Part shown: in pieces, positions 1 to 7,613 of the stretch
Position numbering within the stretch: position 1 is the stretch's first letter
How the letters are laid out: each line of letters begins with the position of its first letter
Origin: Sediminibacterium sp. Gen4
GTDB taxonomy: Bacteria > Bacteroidota > Bacteroidia > Chitinophagales > Chitinophagaceae
Assembly: GCA_013391385.1 (NCBI GenBank)
Contig: JACBFI010000015.1
Coordinates: 16,202 to 80,201 of the forward strand
Reading direction: 5' to 3'
DNA: 64,000 bases
The notes under the pieces: generated by a model
What the model was told of the DNA's origin: nothing
The model's input: only the letters and a program-made list of their open reading frames with translations
The model's database searches: none
Made by a program: the position numbers and the translations under genes

Positions 1-75
1 CCCCGGTAACACCCGCACAATGAACACAGCATCTGTCGTGAGTTCAATCAATGACCGGAACAAGGATGGTTTCAT
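1..75 (-). CDS. possible PAS-domain protein, N-terminal fragment
   Basis: A 25-codon open frame starts at an ATG (complement of 73-75) and runs off the left edge. The visible peptide includes LIELTTDAVFIV, which looks like the first helix and strand of a PAS sensor domain, as found at the N-terminus of many Bacteroidota histidine kinases. Upstream on the minus strand is TATATTTA (about 35 nt before the ATG), close to the phylum's TAnnTTTG -7 element. The gene would be divergent from asnS. Only 25 residues are visible, so both the reality of the gene and the PAS reading are tentative. A plus-strand frame (2-127, ending TAA) is also open here and cannot be excluded. Confidence 0.4.
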   Translation of the reverse strand, partial: MKPSLFRSLIELTTDAVFIVRVLPG

Positions 76-121
76 TGTGTGTTATAGGATTTGGAGATTG
101 GTGATAAATATAATGGAAAAA

Positions 122-276
122 TGGTAATCGGGTGATCGGGTGATCAGGTAATCGGGTACTGGGTGCTTTTTGTTGGGATTCTTTTTCTGCATCATTAATC
201 AGATTCATAAAAAGTCCATACACCACCCATCACCCGATATCCCGATCACCTGATTACCCGATCACCCGATCACCCT
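122..276. repeat. degenerate 8-bp-word hairpin array (GGTGATC words)
   Basis: The left arm (122-166) is a run of words such as GGTAATCG, GGTGATCG and GGTGATCA. The right arm (222-276) is a run of the complementary words, such as CACCCGAT and CACCTGAT. The roughly 55-nt middle is unrelated. The arms can pair into a long imperfect stem. It lies between the divergent left-edge gene and asnS. It is the only array of the set whose main period is 8 rather than 7. Confidence 0.85.
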
Positions 277-293
277 TATCTTCTTTTCCTTCT

Positions 294-301
294 TATCTTT
301 G
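294..301 (+). promoter_or_regulatory. asnS -7 promoter element (TATCTTTG)
   Basis: TATCTTTG matches the Bacteroidota -7 consensus TAnnTTTG and lies 42 nt before the asnS ATG, which leaves a leader of roughly 35 nt. No clear TTTG -33 element is visible at the usual spacing. The call rests on the -7 box and its position. Confidence 0.55.
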
Positions 302-343
302 CCGCTCAAAGCCTGAACCACAGGCGTTTCAAAACAGCAAGCA

Positions 344-1792
344 ATGTTTAACAAAAGAACCAAGATCAAAGACCTGCTGAGTAGCGGGGTGGCCGGACAA
401 GAAACCGTTGTGATGGGTTGGGTGCGAACGTTTCGTAACAACCAGTTTATTGCATTGAATGATGGCAGTACCAATAATAATTTACAGGTAGTAACAGAAT
501 TGGGTTTGTTAGATGATGCTACATTGAAAAGAATCACTACCGGTGCTTCTTTGAAAGTAACGGGTACGGTGGTGCCTTCATTGGGAAAGGGACAGTCGAT
601 CGAATTAAAAGCAACGCAAGTAGAAATATTGGGGGATAGTGATGCGGAAAAATATCCTTTGCAGCCAAAGAAACATAGTCTTGAATTTTTGAGAGAGATC
701 GCACACCTGCGTTTTCGTACCAATACATTTGGTGCTGTGTTTCGTATCAGACATTCGTTGGCGTTTGCGGTACACAAGTTTTTCAATGAAAAAGGATTTG
801 TGTATTTGCATACACCTATTATTACTGCGAGTGATGCTGAAGGCGCAGGAGAAATGTTTCGTGTAACTACACTTCCTTTTGATAACCCGCCTCGCAAAGA
901 AGATGGGAGTATTGATTTTGCAGAAGACTTTTTTGGAAAGAGTACCAACCTCACTGTAAGTGGACAATTAGAAGGCGAATTAGGTGCGATGGCGTTTAGT
1001 GAGATTTATACTTTTGGCCCCACCTTCCGTGCAGAGAATTCAAATACGACCAGACACTTGGCAGAATTCTGGATGATAGAACCGGAGATGGCGTTTTATG
1101 ATATTGAAGACAATATGAATCTCGCAGAAGAGTTCATTCAATATTTGATTCGTTATGTGATGCAACACAATGCGGATGATCTGGCGTTTTTGGATCAACG
1201 ATTGGCAGAAGAAGAAAAACAAAAGCCACAAAATGAACGTCAGGAATTTGGATTGTTGGAGAAGTTGAAATTTGTAACGGATAATAGTTTTGAAAGAATT
1301 ACTTACACAGAAGCCATTCAGATATTATTGGATTCACCTGCGTACAAGAAAAAGAAATTCAAGTTTGATGTGAAGTGGGGTATTGATATGCAGAGTGAAC
1401 ATGAAAGGTATTTGGTAGAAAAACATTTCAAGAAACCTGTGATTGTAACAGGATATCCTGCCGCCATCAAAGCGTTTTATATGCGCATGAATGACGGATG
1501 TGAACCCGGAAAAGAAACAGTAGCGGCGATGGATATTTTGGCACCGGGTATTGGAGAAATTGTAGGTGGCTCACAAAGAGAAGAGCGTTTGGAAAAACTG
1601 GAAGCGCGTATGCAAGCCATGCATATACCACTCGAAGAAATGAGTTGGTATTTAGATACCCGTCGCTTCGGAACCGTACCCCACGCAGGTTTCGGTCTCG
1701 GCTTCGAACGCATGGTACAATTTGTTACCGGCATGACGAATATTCGCGATGTCATTGCCTTTGCGCGGACGCCGAAGAATTGTGAGTTTTAA
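344..1792 (+). CDS. asnS: asparaginyl-tRNA synthetase
   Basis: This class IIb aminoacyl-tRNA synthetase charges tRNA-Asn with asparagine in the cytoplasm. The 482-aa length is normal for bacterial AsnRS. An N-terminal OB-fold anticodon-binding domain (about residues 15-100, with [11 protein letters not shown]) precedes the catalytic core. Motif 2 is visible around [17 protein letters not shown], and motif 3 as [12 protein letters not shown] near the C-terminus. The asparagine-type rather than aspartate-type core and the lack of a GAD insertion support AsnRS over AspRS. The ATG at 344 starts the OB-fold region directly. It is followed by a hairpin array rather than a canonical U-run terminator. 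Confidence 0.96.
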   Translation: MFNKRTKIKDLLSSGVAGQETVVMGWVRTFRNNQFIALNDGSTNNNLQVVTELGLLDDATLKRITTGASLKVTGTVVPSLGKGQSIELKATQVEILGDSDAEKYPLQPKKHSLEFLREIAHLRFRTNTFGAVFRIRHSLAFAVHKFFNEKGFVYLHTPIITASDAEGAGEMFRVTTLPFDNPPRKEDGSIDFAEDFFGKSTNLTVSGQLEGELGAMAFSEIYTFGPTFRAENSNTTRHLAEFWMIEPEMAFYDIEDNMNLAEEFIQYLIRYVMQHNADDLAFLDQRLAEEEKQKPQNERQEFGLLEKLKFVTDNSFERITYTEAIQILLDSPAYKKKKFKFDVKWGIDMQSEHERYLVEKHFKKPVIVTGYPAAIKAFYMRMNDGCEPGKETVAAMDILAPGIGEIVGGSQREERLEKLEARMQAMHIPLEEMSWYLDTRRFGTVPHAGFGLGFERMVQFVTGMTNIRDVIAFARTPKNCEF

Positions 1793-1909
1793 AGCTACGA
1801 GCTGCGAGCCACGAGCTATGAGCTTTTTATTTTTTATTTGAGCAGCAATGGCTCATTTTATACATGTAAAAAGCTCATAGCTCGTGGCTCATAGCTCACA
1901 GCTCATTCA
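1793..1909. repeat. degenerate heptamer hairpin array (GAGCNNN words)
   Basis: The left arm (about 1793-1825) reads as the words GAGCTGC, GAGCCAC, GAGCTAT and GAGC. The right arm (about 1869-1907) is its near-perfect reverse complement (GCTCATA, GCTCGTG, GCTCATA, GCTCACA). The approximately 45-nt loop is AT-rich. The element starts three bases after the asnS stop codon. It supplies a spurious in-frame GTG (1884) to the next gene. Confidence 0.9.
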
Positions 1910-1940
1910 ACCATTTCCCCTCTCCACACGTATATACAGC

Positions 1941-2711
1941 ATGCAAAATGAAAAGATAGTTCAGCTGAAAGAGCGGCTGGAAGAAGTTAGACCTAGTCTT
2001 GTTGATCATTTACTGTACCATAGTCTGCAAGACCTTGAACAGCTTCGTCGGTTTACGGAGTACCATGTGTTTGCGGTATGGGATTTTATGAGTTTGTTGA
2101 AATCCTTGCAGCAACAATTGACTTGTATTGCTGCGCCATGGGTGCCGGTAGGATCTGCCAATACGCGTTATCTCATCAATGAAATTGTATTGGGCGAAGA
2201 GAGTGATGTTGATGAAGCGGGTAATAGGACGAGTCACTTTGAGTTGTACCTAAAAGCTATGGAACAGATGGGTGCTGATACAACGGCTATCACACAACTG
2301 TTGACTTATTTACACAATGGCGTGCCGGTGCAACAGGCATTACAGCAATTACAATTGCCCAGGGCCATTTGCGATTTTGTGGGATATACATTTGAAGTGA
2401 TCGAGAAAGCGCCGGTGCATGTGCAAGCTGCGGTGTTTACATTTGGTCGCGAAGATTTGATACCGGATATGTTTATGGGTTTGGTGAAAGATTTGTCTGT
2501 GCAGTATCCAACACAGCTGGCGGTGTTCAAATATTATCTCGAAAGACATATAGAAGTAGATGGAGACCATCATAGTCATTTGGCGATGGAAATGGTGAGT
2601 GAATTGTGTGGTGAAGATGATTTGAAATGGGAGCAGGCTACAGAAGCGGCACTCATGAGCTTACAGTATCGCAAGCGATTATGGGATGCGGTATATAGCA
2701 CGGTAAGCTAG
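1941..2711 (+). CDS. DUF3050 family protein
   Basis: A 256-aa soluble protein without a signal peptide that matches the DUF3050 family as I remember it. These are helix-rich, heme-oxygenase-like-fold proteins of unknown function. Conserved-looking segments are FTEYHVFAVWDFMSLLK near residue 40 and HLAMEMVSELCG near the C-terminus. Histidines and glutamates at HFELYLKAME and ERHIEVDGDHHSHLAMEM could be metal ligands, by analogy to that fold (inference). The frame is open further upstream to a GTG at 1884, but those codons are read from the heptamer array, so I chose the ATG at 1941. Confidence 0.75.
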   Translation: MQNEKIVQLKERLEEVRPSLVDHLLYHSLQDLEQLRRFTEYHVFAVWDFMSLLKSLQQQLTCIAAPWVPVGSANTRYLINEIVLGEESDVDEAGNRTSHFELYLKAMEQMGADTTAITQLLTYLHNGVPVQQALQQLQLPRAICDFVGYTFEVIEKAPVHVQAAVFTFGREDLIPDMFMGLVKDLSVQYPTQLAVFKYYLERHIEVDGDHHSHLAMEMVSELCGEDDLKWEQATEAALMSLQYRKRLWDAVYSTVS

Positions 2712-2782
2712 GCCGACCCTAATAATGGTTCATTTTCACTAAAAAAACCGCTATTCATTGTGGATTATATGTGAAAACCCCC

Positions 2783-2790
2783 TATTTTTG
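2783..2790 (+). promoter_or_regulatory. likely promoter of tRNA-Phe (TATTTTTG)
   Basis: TATTTTTG fits TAnnTTTG. A TTG at 2758-2760 lies 22 nt upstream, in the place of the -33 element. The predicted transcript would begin near 2797 and carry a CCCCGAAAGGGG mini-hairpin and then the 2811-2879 array before the tRNA. Confidence 0.5.
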
Positions 2791-2810
2791 CTGCCCCGAA
2801 AGGGGATAAT

Positions 2811-2879
2811 AAGCTTCAAGTAACAGGCTTCAAGCTACAAGTTAAACCTTGTGTCTTGTTACTTGGTTCTTGAATCTTC
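2811..2879. repeat. degenerate heptamer hairpin array (AAGNNNC words) upstream of tRNA-Phe
   Basis: The left arm (2811-2842) has the words AAGCTTC, AAGTAAC, AGGCTTC and AAGCTAC. The right arm (2848-2879), read on the other strand, gives AAGATTC, AAGAACC, AAGTAAC and AAGACAC. The loop is only about five bases. It sits between the DUF3050 gene and the tRNA, inside the presumed tRNA leader. Confidence 0.85.
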
Positions 2880-2885
2880 ACCGAA

Positions 2886-2958
2886 GGTGCGGTAGCTCAG
2901 TCGGTAGAGCAAAGGACTGAAAATCCTTGTGTCGCCGGTTCGATCCCGGCCCACACCA
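2886..2958 (+). tRNA. tRNA-Phe (anticodon GAA)
   Basis: A cloverleaf can be drawn by eye. The acceptor stem is GGTGCGG/CCACACC with one C-A mismatch at 5-68. The D-arm is GCTC/GAGC. The anticodon stem AAGGA/TCCTT encloses the loop CTGAAAA (anticodon GAA), and the T-arm is GCCGG-TTCGATC-CCGGC. The discriminator is A (2958). The following bases are CCC, so CCA is not encoded. The accessory island begins directly downstream, and tRNA 3' ends are common integration sites. Confidence 0.95.
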
Positions 2959-2971
2959 CCCAAACAACAGA

Positions 2972-2998
2972 AAACCCACGCTGGTCGTGGGTTTTTCT
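2972..2998 (+). terminator. intrinsic terminator of tRNA-Phe
   Basis: The stem AAACCCACG/CGTGGGTTT with a CTGGT loop is followed by a T-rich stretch. It lies 14 nt downstream of the tRNA and also faces the 3' end of the HNH gene. Confidence 0.85.
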
Positions 2999-3027
2999 TT
3001 TTGGTGCACAGAACAGTGCGCACAACG

Positions 3028-4032
3028 CTATCTTTTCTTAATGTTTCCTTTTTTAATGTCCTCCCAATCTTTTTGATATGAATTTTGATTAATTGGATGT
3101 TTATAATCTATAATCATCTCGATACCCGAAAATGTTAGTGATACTTTATCCTTTAAATAAGGATTGAATTGAGAAAGATTTTCCCACGAATCAGAATCAT
3201 TGCCAGGAATCAATATGGTTGCCATCACTTTATGATTGCTTTCTTTTTCGAGAAGGGTCATGTTTACTACGAAACCATCATAAGATGAATTGTTTTGAAT
3301 TAATATTAATCTGTTAGCGCTTAATTCAAAACTATTTGATAGAAAAACACCAAGGTTTTCGAGAATATGATTTTCAGAATTATTTAGAACACCTCTTATT
3401 TTAGAACCAGTCGATGAATAAATAAAACTATAACCCCAGACTGAAAAACAGAACAGGTATGCACTCTTAAGCAGGGCTTTATAAACAAGTTTGATTTCAG
3501 GAATAGTAACCGTTGCTTTCAACTCCCAATTCGTATTGCTTTTAATTTCTTCTAACCACCCTTTAATATATGGATGTTTTTCTGTGTTTACATTAAATGT
3601 CAACTCGTTTTTTTCTGTAAGAGATAGCCCTGAATTGTAAGAGCCAGGTATACCCTTAAAGGATGCTTTTATATTTACTTTTGAGTTTTTCTTCCTTTTT
3701 ATAACGGCATCATGTTTTAGAAACTCTTTTATTGAATAATCATAATTTGAGCCAGCCTTCGAATTACAATCTTTACATACTAAAACAGTATCTCTACCCC
3801 CAACACTCTCTGGTGGTAAATGGTCAAGGGTGAAATCATTTGTCCAAGAAAGCAAAGCTTCTTTTGGCAGGTATACAAACATTGATTTTAAACAAAGAGG
3901 ACACAGGTATGCAAATTCTGGATAAAAATGCGCTCCATCGTTTAATCGAACTTTAAACTTGCCAGAGCTTTCAATAAGTGAAGAAGAAAATCTCTGTAAA
4001 TACCATTGAGCGCGCTTTTGATTCAAAGCCAT
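3028..4032 (-). CDS. HNH endonuclease family protein
   Basis: A 334-aa protein with an N-terminal HNH nuclease module. A zinc pair is visible at C44-P-L-C47, the catalytic DH of LDHLPPE at residues 69-75, and a second zinc pair with the motif Asn/Lys at CKDCNSKAG (86-94). The remaining 230 residues match no family I recognise and may bind a target or act as an effector domain. It is AT-rich relative to asnS, stands alone in its orientation with Fic, and lies right behind tRNA-Phe, consistent with acquisition. A role in phage or plasmid defence is inferred from context only. The ATG at 4032 is the only good start. Confidence 0.8.
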   Translation of the reverse strand: MALNQKRAQWYLQRFSSSLIESSGKFKVRLNDGAHFYPEFAYLCPLCLKSMFVYLPKEALLSWTNDFTLDHLPPESVGGRDTVLVCKDCNSKAGSNYDYSIKEFLKHDAVIKRKKNSKVNIKASFKGIPGSYNSGLSLTEKNELTFNVNTEKHPYIKGWLEEIKSNTNWELKATVTIPEIKLVYKALLKSAYLFCFSVWGYSFIYSSTGSKIRGVLNNSENHILENLGVFLSNSFELSANRLILIQNNSSYDGFVVNMTLLEKESNHKVMATILIPGNDSDSWENLSQFNPYLKDKVSLTFSGIEMIIDYKHPINQNSYQKDWEDIKKGNIKKR

Positions 4033-4212
4033 GAATATTGCTGTTTAGACATGAAGGTCTTATTTTTCTCCAAGTATCATCTATAATCTGAGTGTGTTTC
4101 CACTATTAGCTTTAATGTTATGTAGAGAATCTTTTCTATTTCGTAAACACTCCTAGATGTAATTGTTGATGTTCTATATTTTATTAATACTGGTTTGTAT
4201 ATCTGGGCTTTC

Positions 4213-5595
4213 TTAGAAAAGACTTTCTTGATTTATGTTTTCTGATCTCCTTCGAAACGAAATGGTTTTTCCCGGGAATTGCAATTTCAGTTGAGAGTCA
4301 AAAGAGGCTCCTTTTCCGAAAGCTGTTGTTTTTTTATTCATTTTTATTTTCTCCATAAAGCCACCTGTAACTAATCCCTGTAGATCAGTTCTTGCTGTTT
4401 GATTTGAAACGCCCAAGCGACTTTCAACCTCTTTTGCCGTAAGTAATAATGAGGGTTCCTCATACATCCATTTAAGGATTAACGCTTGCCGTTCATTTAC
4501 ATTTTTGATTTTTAAAAACTCCGAAACTTGCCGTTTCTCATCAATTTTCCTTTGCAGATATTCTCTCAAACTATCATAAGCGAGTTTCATGGTTCTTACC
4601 TTGTACGAGATAAAATATGTAAGATCATTGTCATCGGTTTCTGTAAAAATATAAGCTTTTGCATATTGGTTTTTTGATCTAAGAATGAGTCTTGAAATCG
4701 AAAGATACTCAGTAAGCCAATAGCCCTTTTTTAATAGATACCAATAAAAAAGCGCGCGCGCAGTTCTACCATTGCCATCAGCAAAAGGATGAATAAAGCC
4801 CACCATAAAATGTATGATGCATCCCTTAATAATTGGGTGGATAAAAACAGGGGAGTGATCATCGTTAAAGAAGCGAAACAGATCCGACATTAATCCCGGT
4901 AGTTCTTCAACGATTGGAGGATGATATACAACTTCATTGTCAATGACGTCAATAACATTTATGTCATTGGTGGATCTGAAAGCGCCTTCGTCTTCATGGT
5001 TATCAAGTGTTCCGGCTGTTATGAGTTGATGAACTTCCAATAATTTTTCTGCATTAAGCTCTTGATCTTTTAATTCGAGAATTCTTTGAATAGTGTAATA
5101 GTTATTTACAATCATTCTTTCAGATCTGTTTTTCGGACTTAATTTTTTCCGAAGAATCTCCTTAGCATGTTTTCTGGTCGTAACAGCACCTTCAATCTGG
5201 CTAGAAGCAATAGCCTCTTCCATGATAGAGCTTATTAAGTATCTATTCTTATCATCCGTAGCTATCAGACTTCTGGTTTCTAGAGAGCCGCCAATATTTA
5301 AGTCAAAAAAGTGAAGCATTTCCTGTATTCTTGCTGGCAAAGTCCAGCTAAATTGATAATTGCCAAATGTTACTTTGTAAGGACTTTGAAGTCTTCTAAA
5401 TTTTGCAAAAGACCAAACTTCTATCGGGTTTACACCTTCGGGCATTGTAAGATATTTGACCTTGTTCCAATAGTAGTAATCTTCATTCACCTTGTTTACT
5501 AGCTTATTAAAGTCTGGATTATTTGCAAGTTGAATAATCCTCGAAGGCTCGAAACTACTTAAAGGCATAAAAGGAGTTTTTTCTAATCCTCTCAT
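4213..5595 (-). CDS. Fic family protein with C-terminal winged helix
   Basis: The 460-aa protein has the full Fic active-site motif HPFADGNGR (about residues 269-277), which places the catalytic His and the nucleotide-binding loop. Fic proteins usually transfer AMP from ATP to hydroxyl side chains of target proteins. SSQIEG (about 131-136) fits the (S/T)xxxE(G/N) inhibitory helix located N-terminal to the core (class II), so the enzyme is probably autoinhibited. The last 100 residues contain a winged helix-turn-helix (VESRLGVSNQTARTDLQGLV), implying DNA binding. The frame is open to a TTG at 5604, but I prefer the ATG at 5595. The upstream region carries a large palindrome, probably its own operator. 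There is no separate antitoxin gene. Confidence 0.9.
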   Translation of the reverse strand: MRGLEKTPFMPLSSFEPSRIIQLANNPDFNKLVNKVNEDYYYWNKVKYLTMPEGVNPIEVWSFAKFRRLQSPYKVTFGNYQFSWTLPARIQEMLHFFDLNIGGSLETRSLIATDDKNRYLISSIMEEAIASSQIEGAVTTRKHAKEILRKKLSPKNRSERMIVNNYYTIQRILELKDQELNAEKLLEVHQLITAGTLDNHEDEGAFRSTNDINVIDVIDNEVVYHPPIVEELPGLMSDLFRFFNDDHSPVFIHPIIKGCIIHFMVGFIHPFADGNGRTARALFYWYLLKKGYWLTEYLSISRLILRSKNQYAKAYIFTETDDNDLTYFISYKVRTMKLAYDSLREYLQRKIDEKRQVSEFLKIKNVNERQALILKWMYEEPSLLLTAKEVESRLGVSNQTARTDLQGLVTGGFMEKIKMNKKTTAFGKGASFDSQLKLQFPGKTISFRRRSENINQESLF

Positions 5596-5596
5596 T

Positions 5597-5765
5597 ATTT
5601 CCAAATTTTTTATAAGTTAGGATAAATTTATGAATAAATTACTCATTTTTTTAGCATAAATATCCAAATATTTCCAAATTTTATTAAAATTTGGAAATAT
5701 TTGGATGGTCGTGCTTGTTTGCAGTTTCTACAACTAGAGGATAATTTCCAAAAATTTATTGTAAT
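5597..5765. promoter_or_regulatory. Fic operator region with a 45-bp palindrome
   Basis: Perfect 22-bp arms at 5662-5683 and 5685-5706 flank a single T. Each arm holds two copies of the box (A/T)TCCAAAT(A/T)T in tandem. Additional single boxes occur at about 5598-5612, overlapping the Fic start, and at about 5752-5762. The array fits autoregulation by the winged helix of Fic, although a different regulator is possible. Confidence 0.7.
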
Positions 5766-5776
5766 GAACGCTAACG

Positions 5777-5812
5777 AAAAAAGAGGCTGCCAAACTCGGC
5801 AGCCTCTCCTTT
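5777..5812. terminator. bidirectional intrinsic terminator
   Basis: A perfect 10-bp stem AGAGGCTGCC/GGCAGCCTCT with the loop AAACTC (5782-5807) has an A-run on its left and TCCTTTTT on its right. It ends the leftward DUF6266 operon six bases after the last stop codon. Confidence 0.9.
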
Positions 5813-6028
5813 TTACTCCACTTCTTCTTTCTTCACCAACTGACTAACCGCTCCAATCACCCCACCTGCTACAGCTGCATAACCGGCAAAAGTTACGAGT
5901 GCTGCGGGAAGTGTTACCGGTGCTGTGAGAATGGCGGCTGAGATACCCGCCAATGCAACACCGATGTTGCGTAGTCTGCGGAAGAAAAGAGGTGGTTGTG
6001 TGGATGCACGATTGATGACCTCTTTCAT
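5813..6028 (-). CDS. small holin-like membrane protein
   Basis: A 71-aa protein with one long or two short hydrophobic helices. RNIGVALAGISAAIL and a following Ala/Val/Gly-rich stretch run to SQLVKK, and the tail KKEEVE is charged. The size and hydropathy resemble phage holins, but no specific family can be assigned by eye. It is the last gene of a three-gene leftward operon with DUF5675 and DUF6266 proteins (9 bp from its neighbour) and is followed directly by a strong terminator. Confidence 0.65.
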   Translation of the reverse strand: MKEVINRASTQPPLFFRRLRNIGVALAGISAAILTAPVTLPAALVTFAGYAAVAGGVIGAVSQLVKKEEVE

Positions 6029-6037
6029 GTTTTTGTT

Positions 6038-6445
6038 TTACTGTGGTGGTTGAATAATGATTTTTAAGATCACAAGTTCTCCTGCACGGATGGTTTCATC
6101 TGCCAACGAAAACAATTGCTGCATCGCTGATCTGGAGCCGATTCCTATTCCCAATCCGGTAAGTTGTGTAACCGGTGCAATACAACCTCGGAGTTCTTTC
6201 ATGGCGTAGTTGGCGGGGTGTATGAGAATCATACTTCGCTCCGGCACATCTTGCACATGCAAATGCCATTCAAACCGCGGACTGTATCGTTTACTGATCT
6301 TATAACTTCCTTCCGGTATGCAGGATATTTGTGGCTGATTGTTTTTCCAAGGAAGCTCTATGGTATAACAAATCTGTTGATCATTCAGGTATAGTACACC
6401 ATTCACTCCTGTAGCACCATAAGTGCGCACCAGCGTTAGTTCCAT
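6038..6445 (-). CDS. DUF5675 family protein
   Basis: A 135-aa protein with the pattern typical of DUF5675. It opens with a conserved beta start (ELTLVRTYGATGVNGVLYL), followed by CYTIELPWKNN, IPEGSY, and a central ILIHPANYAMKELRGCI with a His and a Cys, ending in a helix. DUF5675 proteins are short, soluble and common in Bacteroidota prophage-like or secretion-like loci. Their activity is not known to me; the His/Cys arrangement invites comparison with cysteine peptidase or transpeptidase folds, which is inference. Its start lies 2 bp from the stop codon of the upstream DUF6266 gene, so the two are probably translationally coupled. Confidence 0.8.
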   Translation of the reverse strand: MELTLVRTYGATGVNGVLYLNDQQICYTIELPWKNNQPQISCIPEGSYKISKRYSPRFEWHLHVQDVPERSMILIHPANYAMKELRGCIAPVTQLTGLGIGIGSRSAMQQLFSLADETIRAGELVILKIIIQPPQ

Positions 6446-6447
6446 CT

Positions 6448-7101
6448 TTATTCTCTTACCAGTACGGCTCCTAAATATTTTGTATCTGAAGCCCTCGACT
6501 CATCATCAGACAAAAAGAAGAACCAACCATGCACTTCTTTACCGGTAAATGCAGCAGCATCTAACAGCAATTCCTGATCGCTACGTCTAGTGCTAAAGTG
6601 ACTCACCAGAAAGCTTTTGTCTTCCGGACAATACAACACCGCAATAGCCCTGTCAGCGGTACTGGATTTGTTGCCGTTATTTTCCGGAACAGCACCATTC
6701 CAACTGAACGCAATCATATTGCTGGCTTCCGCCGACAATGTGCATTGAGCAATGGTTGGTATAGAACCTTTCGAAAGCCTAACCTTGGCATAATCAATAT
6801 CAAAAGGAGACTCAACTCCGGCAACCGCATCTTTCAGGTTCACCGAAAAAGCTTCCTGAAAACCACTGCGGGTATTGTTATTGGTTTTGTACGTAAGGTT
6901 CAGCAGGTAGTCGATACTGTGCAGAAAAGTCATCATCATTTTAAACTTTTCTTGTTGTTCAACCTGCTGTTTGGAAAAGGTTCTGTTTTTTTTGTAGATG
7001 GGTTTAGCACGCATCACCGGCTTACCCTTCCATGAACTTCCAATCACCGGGCCGGTTTTTCCTGAAAACCCACCCAAGATTCCTTGTGAAACGATAGACA
7101 T
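6448..7101 (-). CDS. DUF6266 family protein
   Basis: A 217-aa protein that begins with ILGGFSGKTGPVIGSSWKGK, the hallmark start of DUF6266 proteins. These are Bacteroidota-specific and usually 210-220 aa. No signal peptide, membrane segment or catalytic motif is evident, and the second half is beta-rich (ending YLGAVLVRE). It is the first gene of the operon with DUF5675 and the holin-like protein. The N-terminal glycine-rich conserved segment suggests a structural or assembly role; function is unknown. Confidence 0.8.
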   Translation of the reverse strand: MSIVSQGILGGFSGKTGPVIGSSWKGKPVMRAKPIYKKNRTFSKQQVEQQEKFKMMMTFLHSIDYLLNLTYKTNNNTRSGFQEAFSVNLKDAVAGVESPFDIDYAKVRLSKGSIPTIAQCTLSAEASNMIAFSWNGAVPENNGNKSSTADRAIAVLYCPEDKSFLVSHFSTRRSDQELLLDAAAFTGKEVHGWFFFLSDDESRASDTKYLGAVLVRE

Positions 7102-7613
7102 AAAATTTGTTTTTAAGTGTTTACAATGTTGTTGTTTGTTACTCCTGCTGCAGACAGGAACACCGGTGTTGTTAACAATGCAAACTTATTTCGCCAACAA
7201 AGGGCTAGGGGGTGGCAGGGGTGGTACCACCCCCTTCAACGAGTTGATAAAGAGATCATATATAATTTAAAAAACTATTGCTCAGATGTAAAGGAGGTTC
7301 AAAAAGGTGGCAGTCTTCGAGAATCCTTCGGTAAACCCCTATTAGATAGGTAGATCGACCGTAGCAAACAGGCACTTTCTTCGAGATCGCTTCGAGATTT
7401 CTTCGATAAACCTCGAAGCGGCTTCGGTAGTTCTTCGGTAATTCTCGAAGAAACACCGAAGAACTACCGAATGAATATCGAGCATGGTACGAGTGAAGTA
7501 CAGGAGGAGAAGAGGAATTTCCAAAGAGGAACGGTAGAATGTTCAATGCCAATGTCCAGCTTTGATATTGGACATTCTTCTGTTGGATAAATCCCCGTGC
7601 TTTTTTACAAGGA
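7102..7613. other. 512-bp intergenic region with several palindromes
   Basis: No convincing gene is present; the open frames here are read through repeats. Contents: a perfect 16-bp palindrome GGGGTGGTACCACCCC at 7218-7233, an 11-bp-period array (7315-7483), and a short inverted repeat AATGTCCA/TGGACATT near 7545-7577. It separates the unknown 364-aa gene (3' side) from the DUF6266 operon (5' side). Confidence 0.7.
7315..7483. repeat. 11-bp tandem array (CTTCGAGATTT / CTTCGGTAATT words)
   Basis: Two units at 7315-7336 are followed after a 42-bp gap by about ten consecutive units at 7379-7483: CTTCGAGATCG, CTTCGAGATTT, CTTCGATAAAC, CTCGAAGCGG, CTTCGGTAGTT, CTTCGGTAATT, CTCGAAGAAAC, ACCGAAGAACT, ACCGAATGAAT, ATCGAGC. 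The period is 11 bp except for one 10-bp unit. The array is also an inverted repeat: perfect 17-bp arms lie at 7423-7439 and 7455-7471. It lies 3' of the 364-aa gene. Confidence 0.85.

Noticed and set aside
122-276. CRISPR array suspicion for the repeat clusters
   Set aside because: Units are contiguous 7-11 bp words without unique spacers, and no cas genes occur in the window.
262-967. Minus-strand frames of 230 and 120 codons opposite asnS
   Set aside because: They are antisense shadows of the well-conserved AsnRS coding sequence.
1884-1940. N-terminal extension of the DUF3050 protein
   Set aside because: Starts at a GTG inside the hairpin array; the conserved protein begins at the ATG at 1941.
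7256-7552. Minus-strand frames of 60-98 codons between the 364-aa gene and DUF6266
   Set aside because: They are translations of the 11-bp array; the apparent repeats in the peptide come from the DNA repeat.
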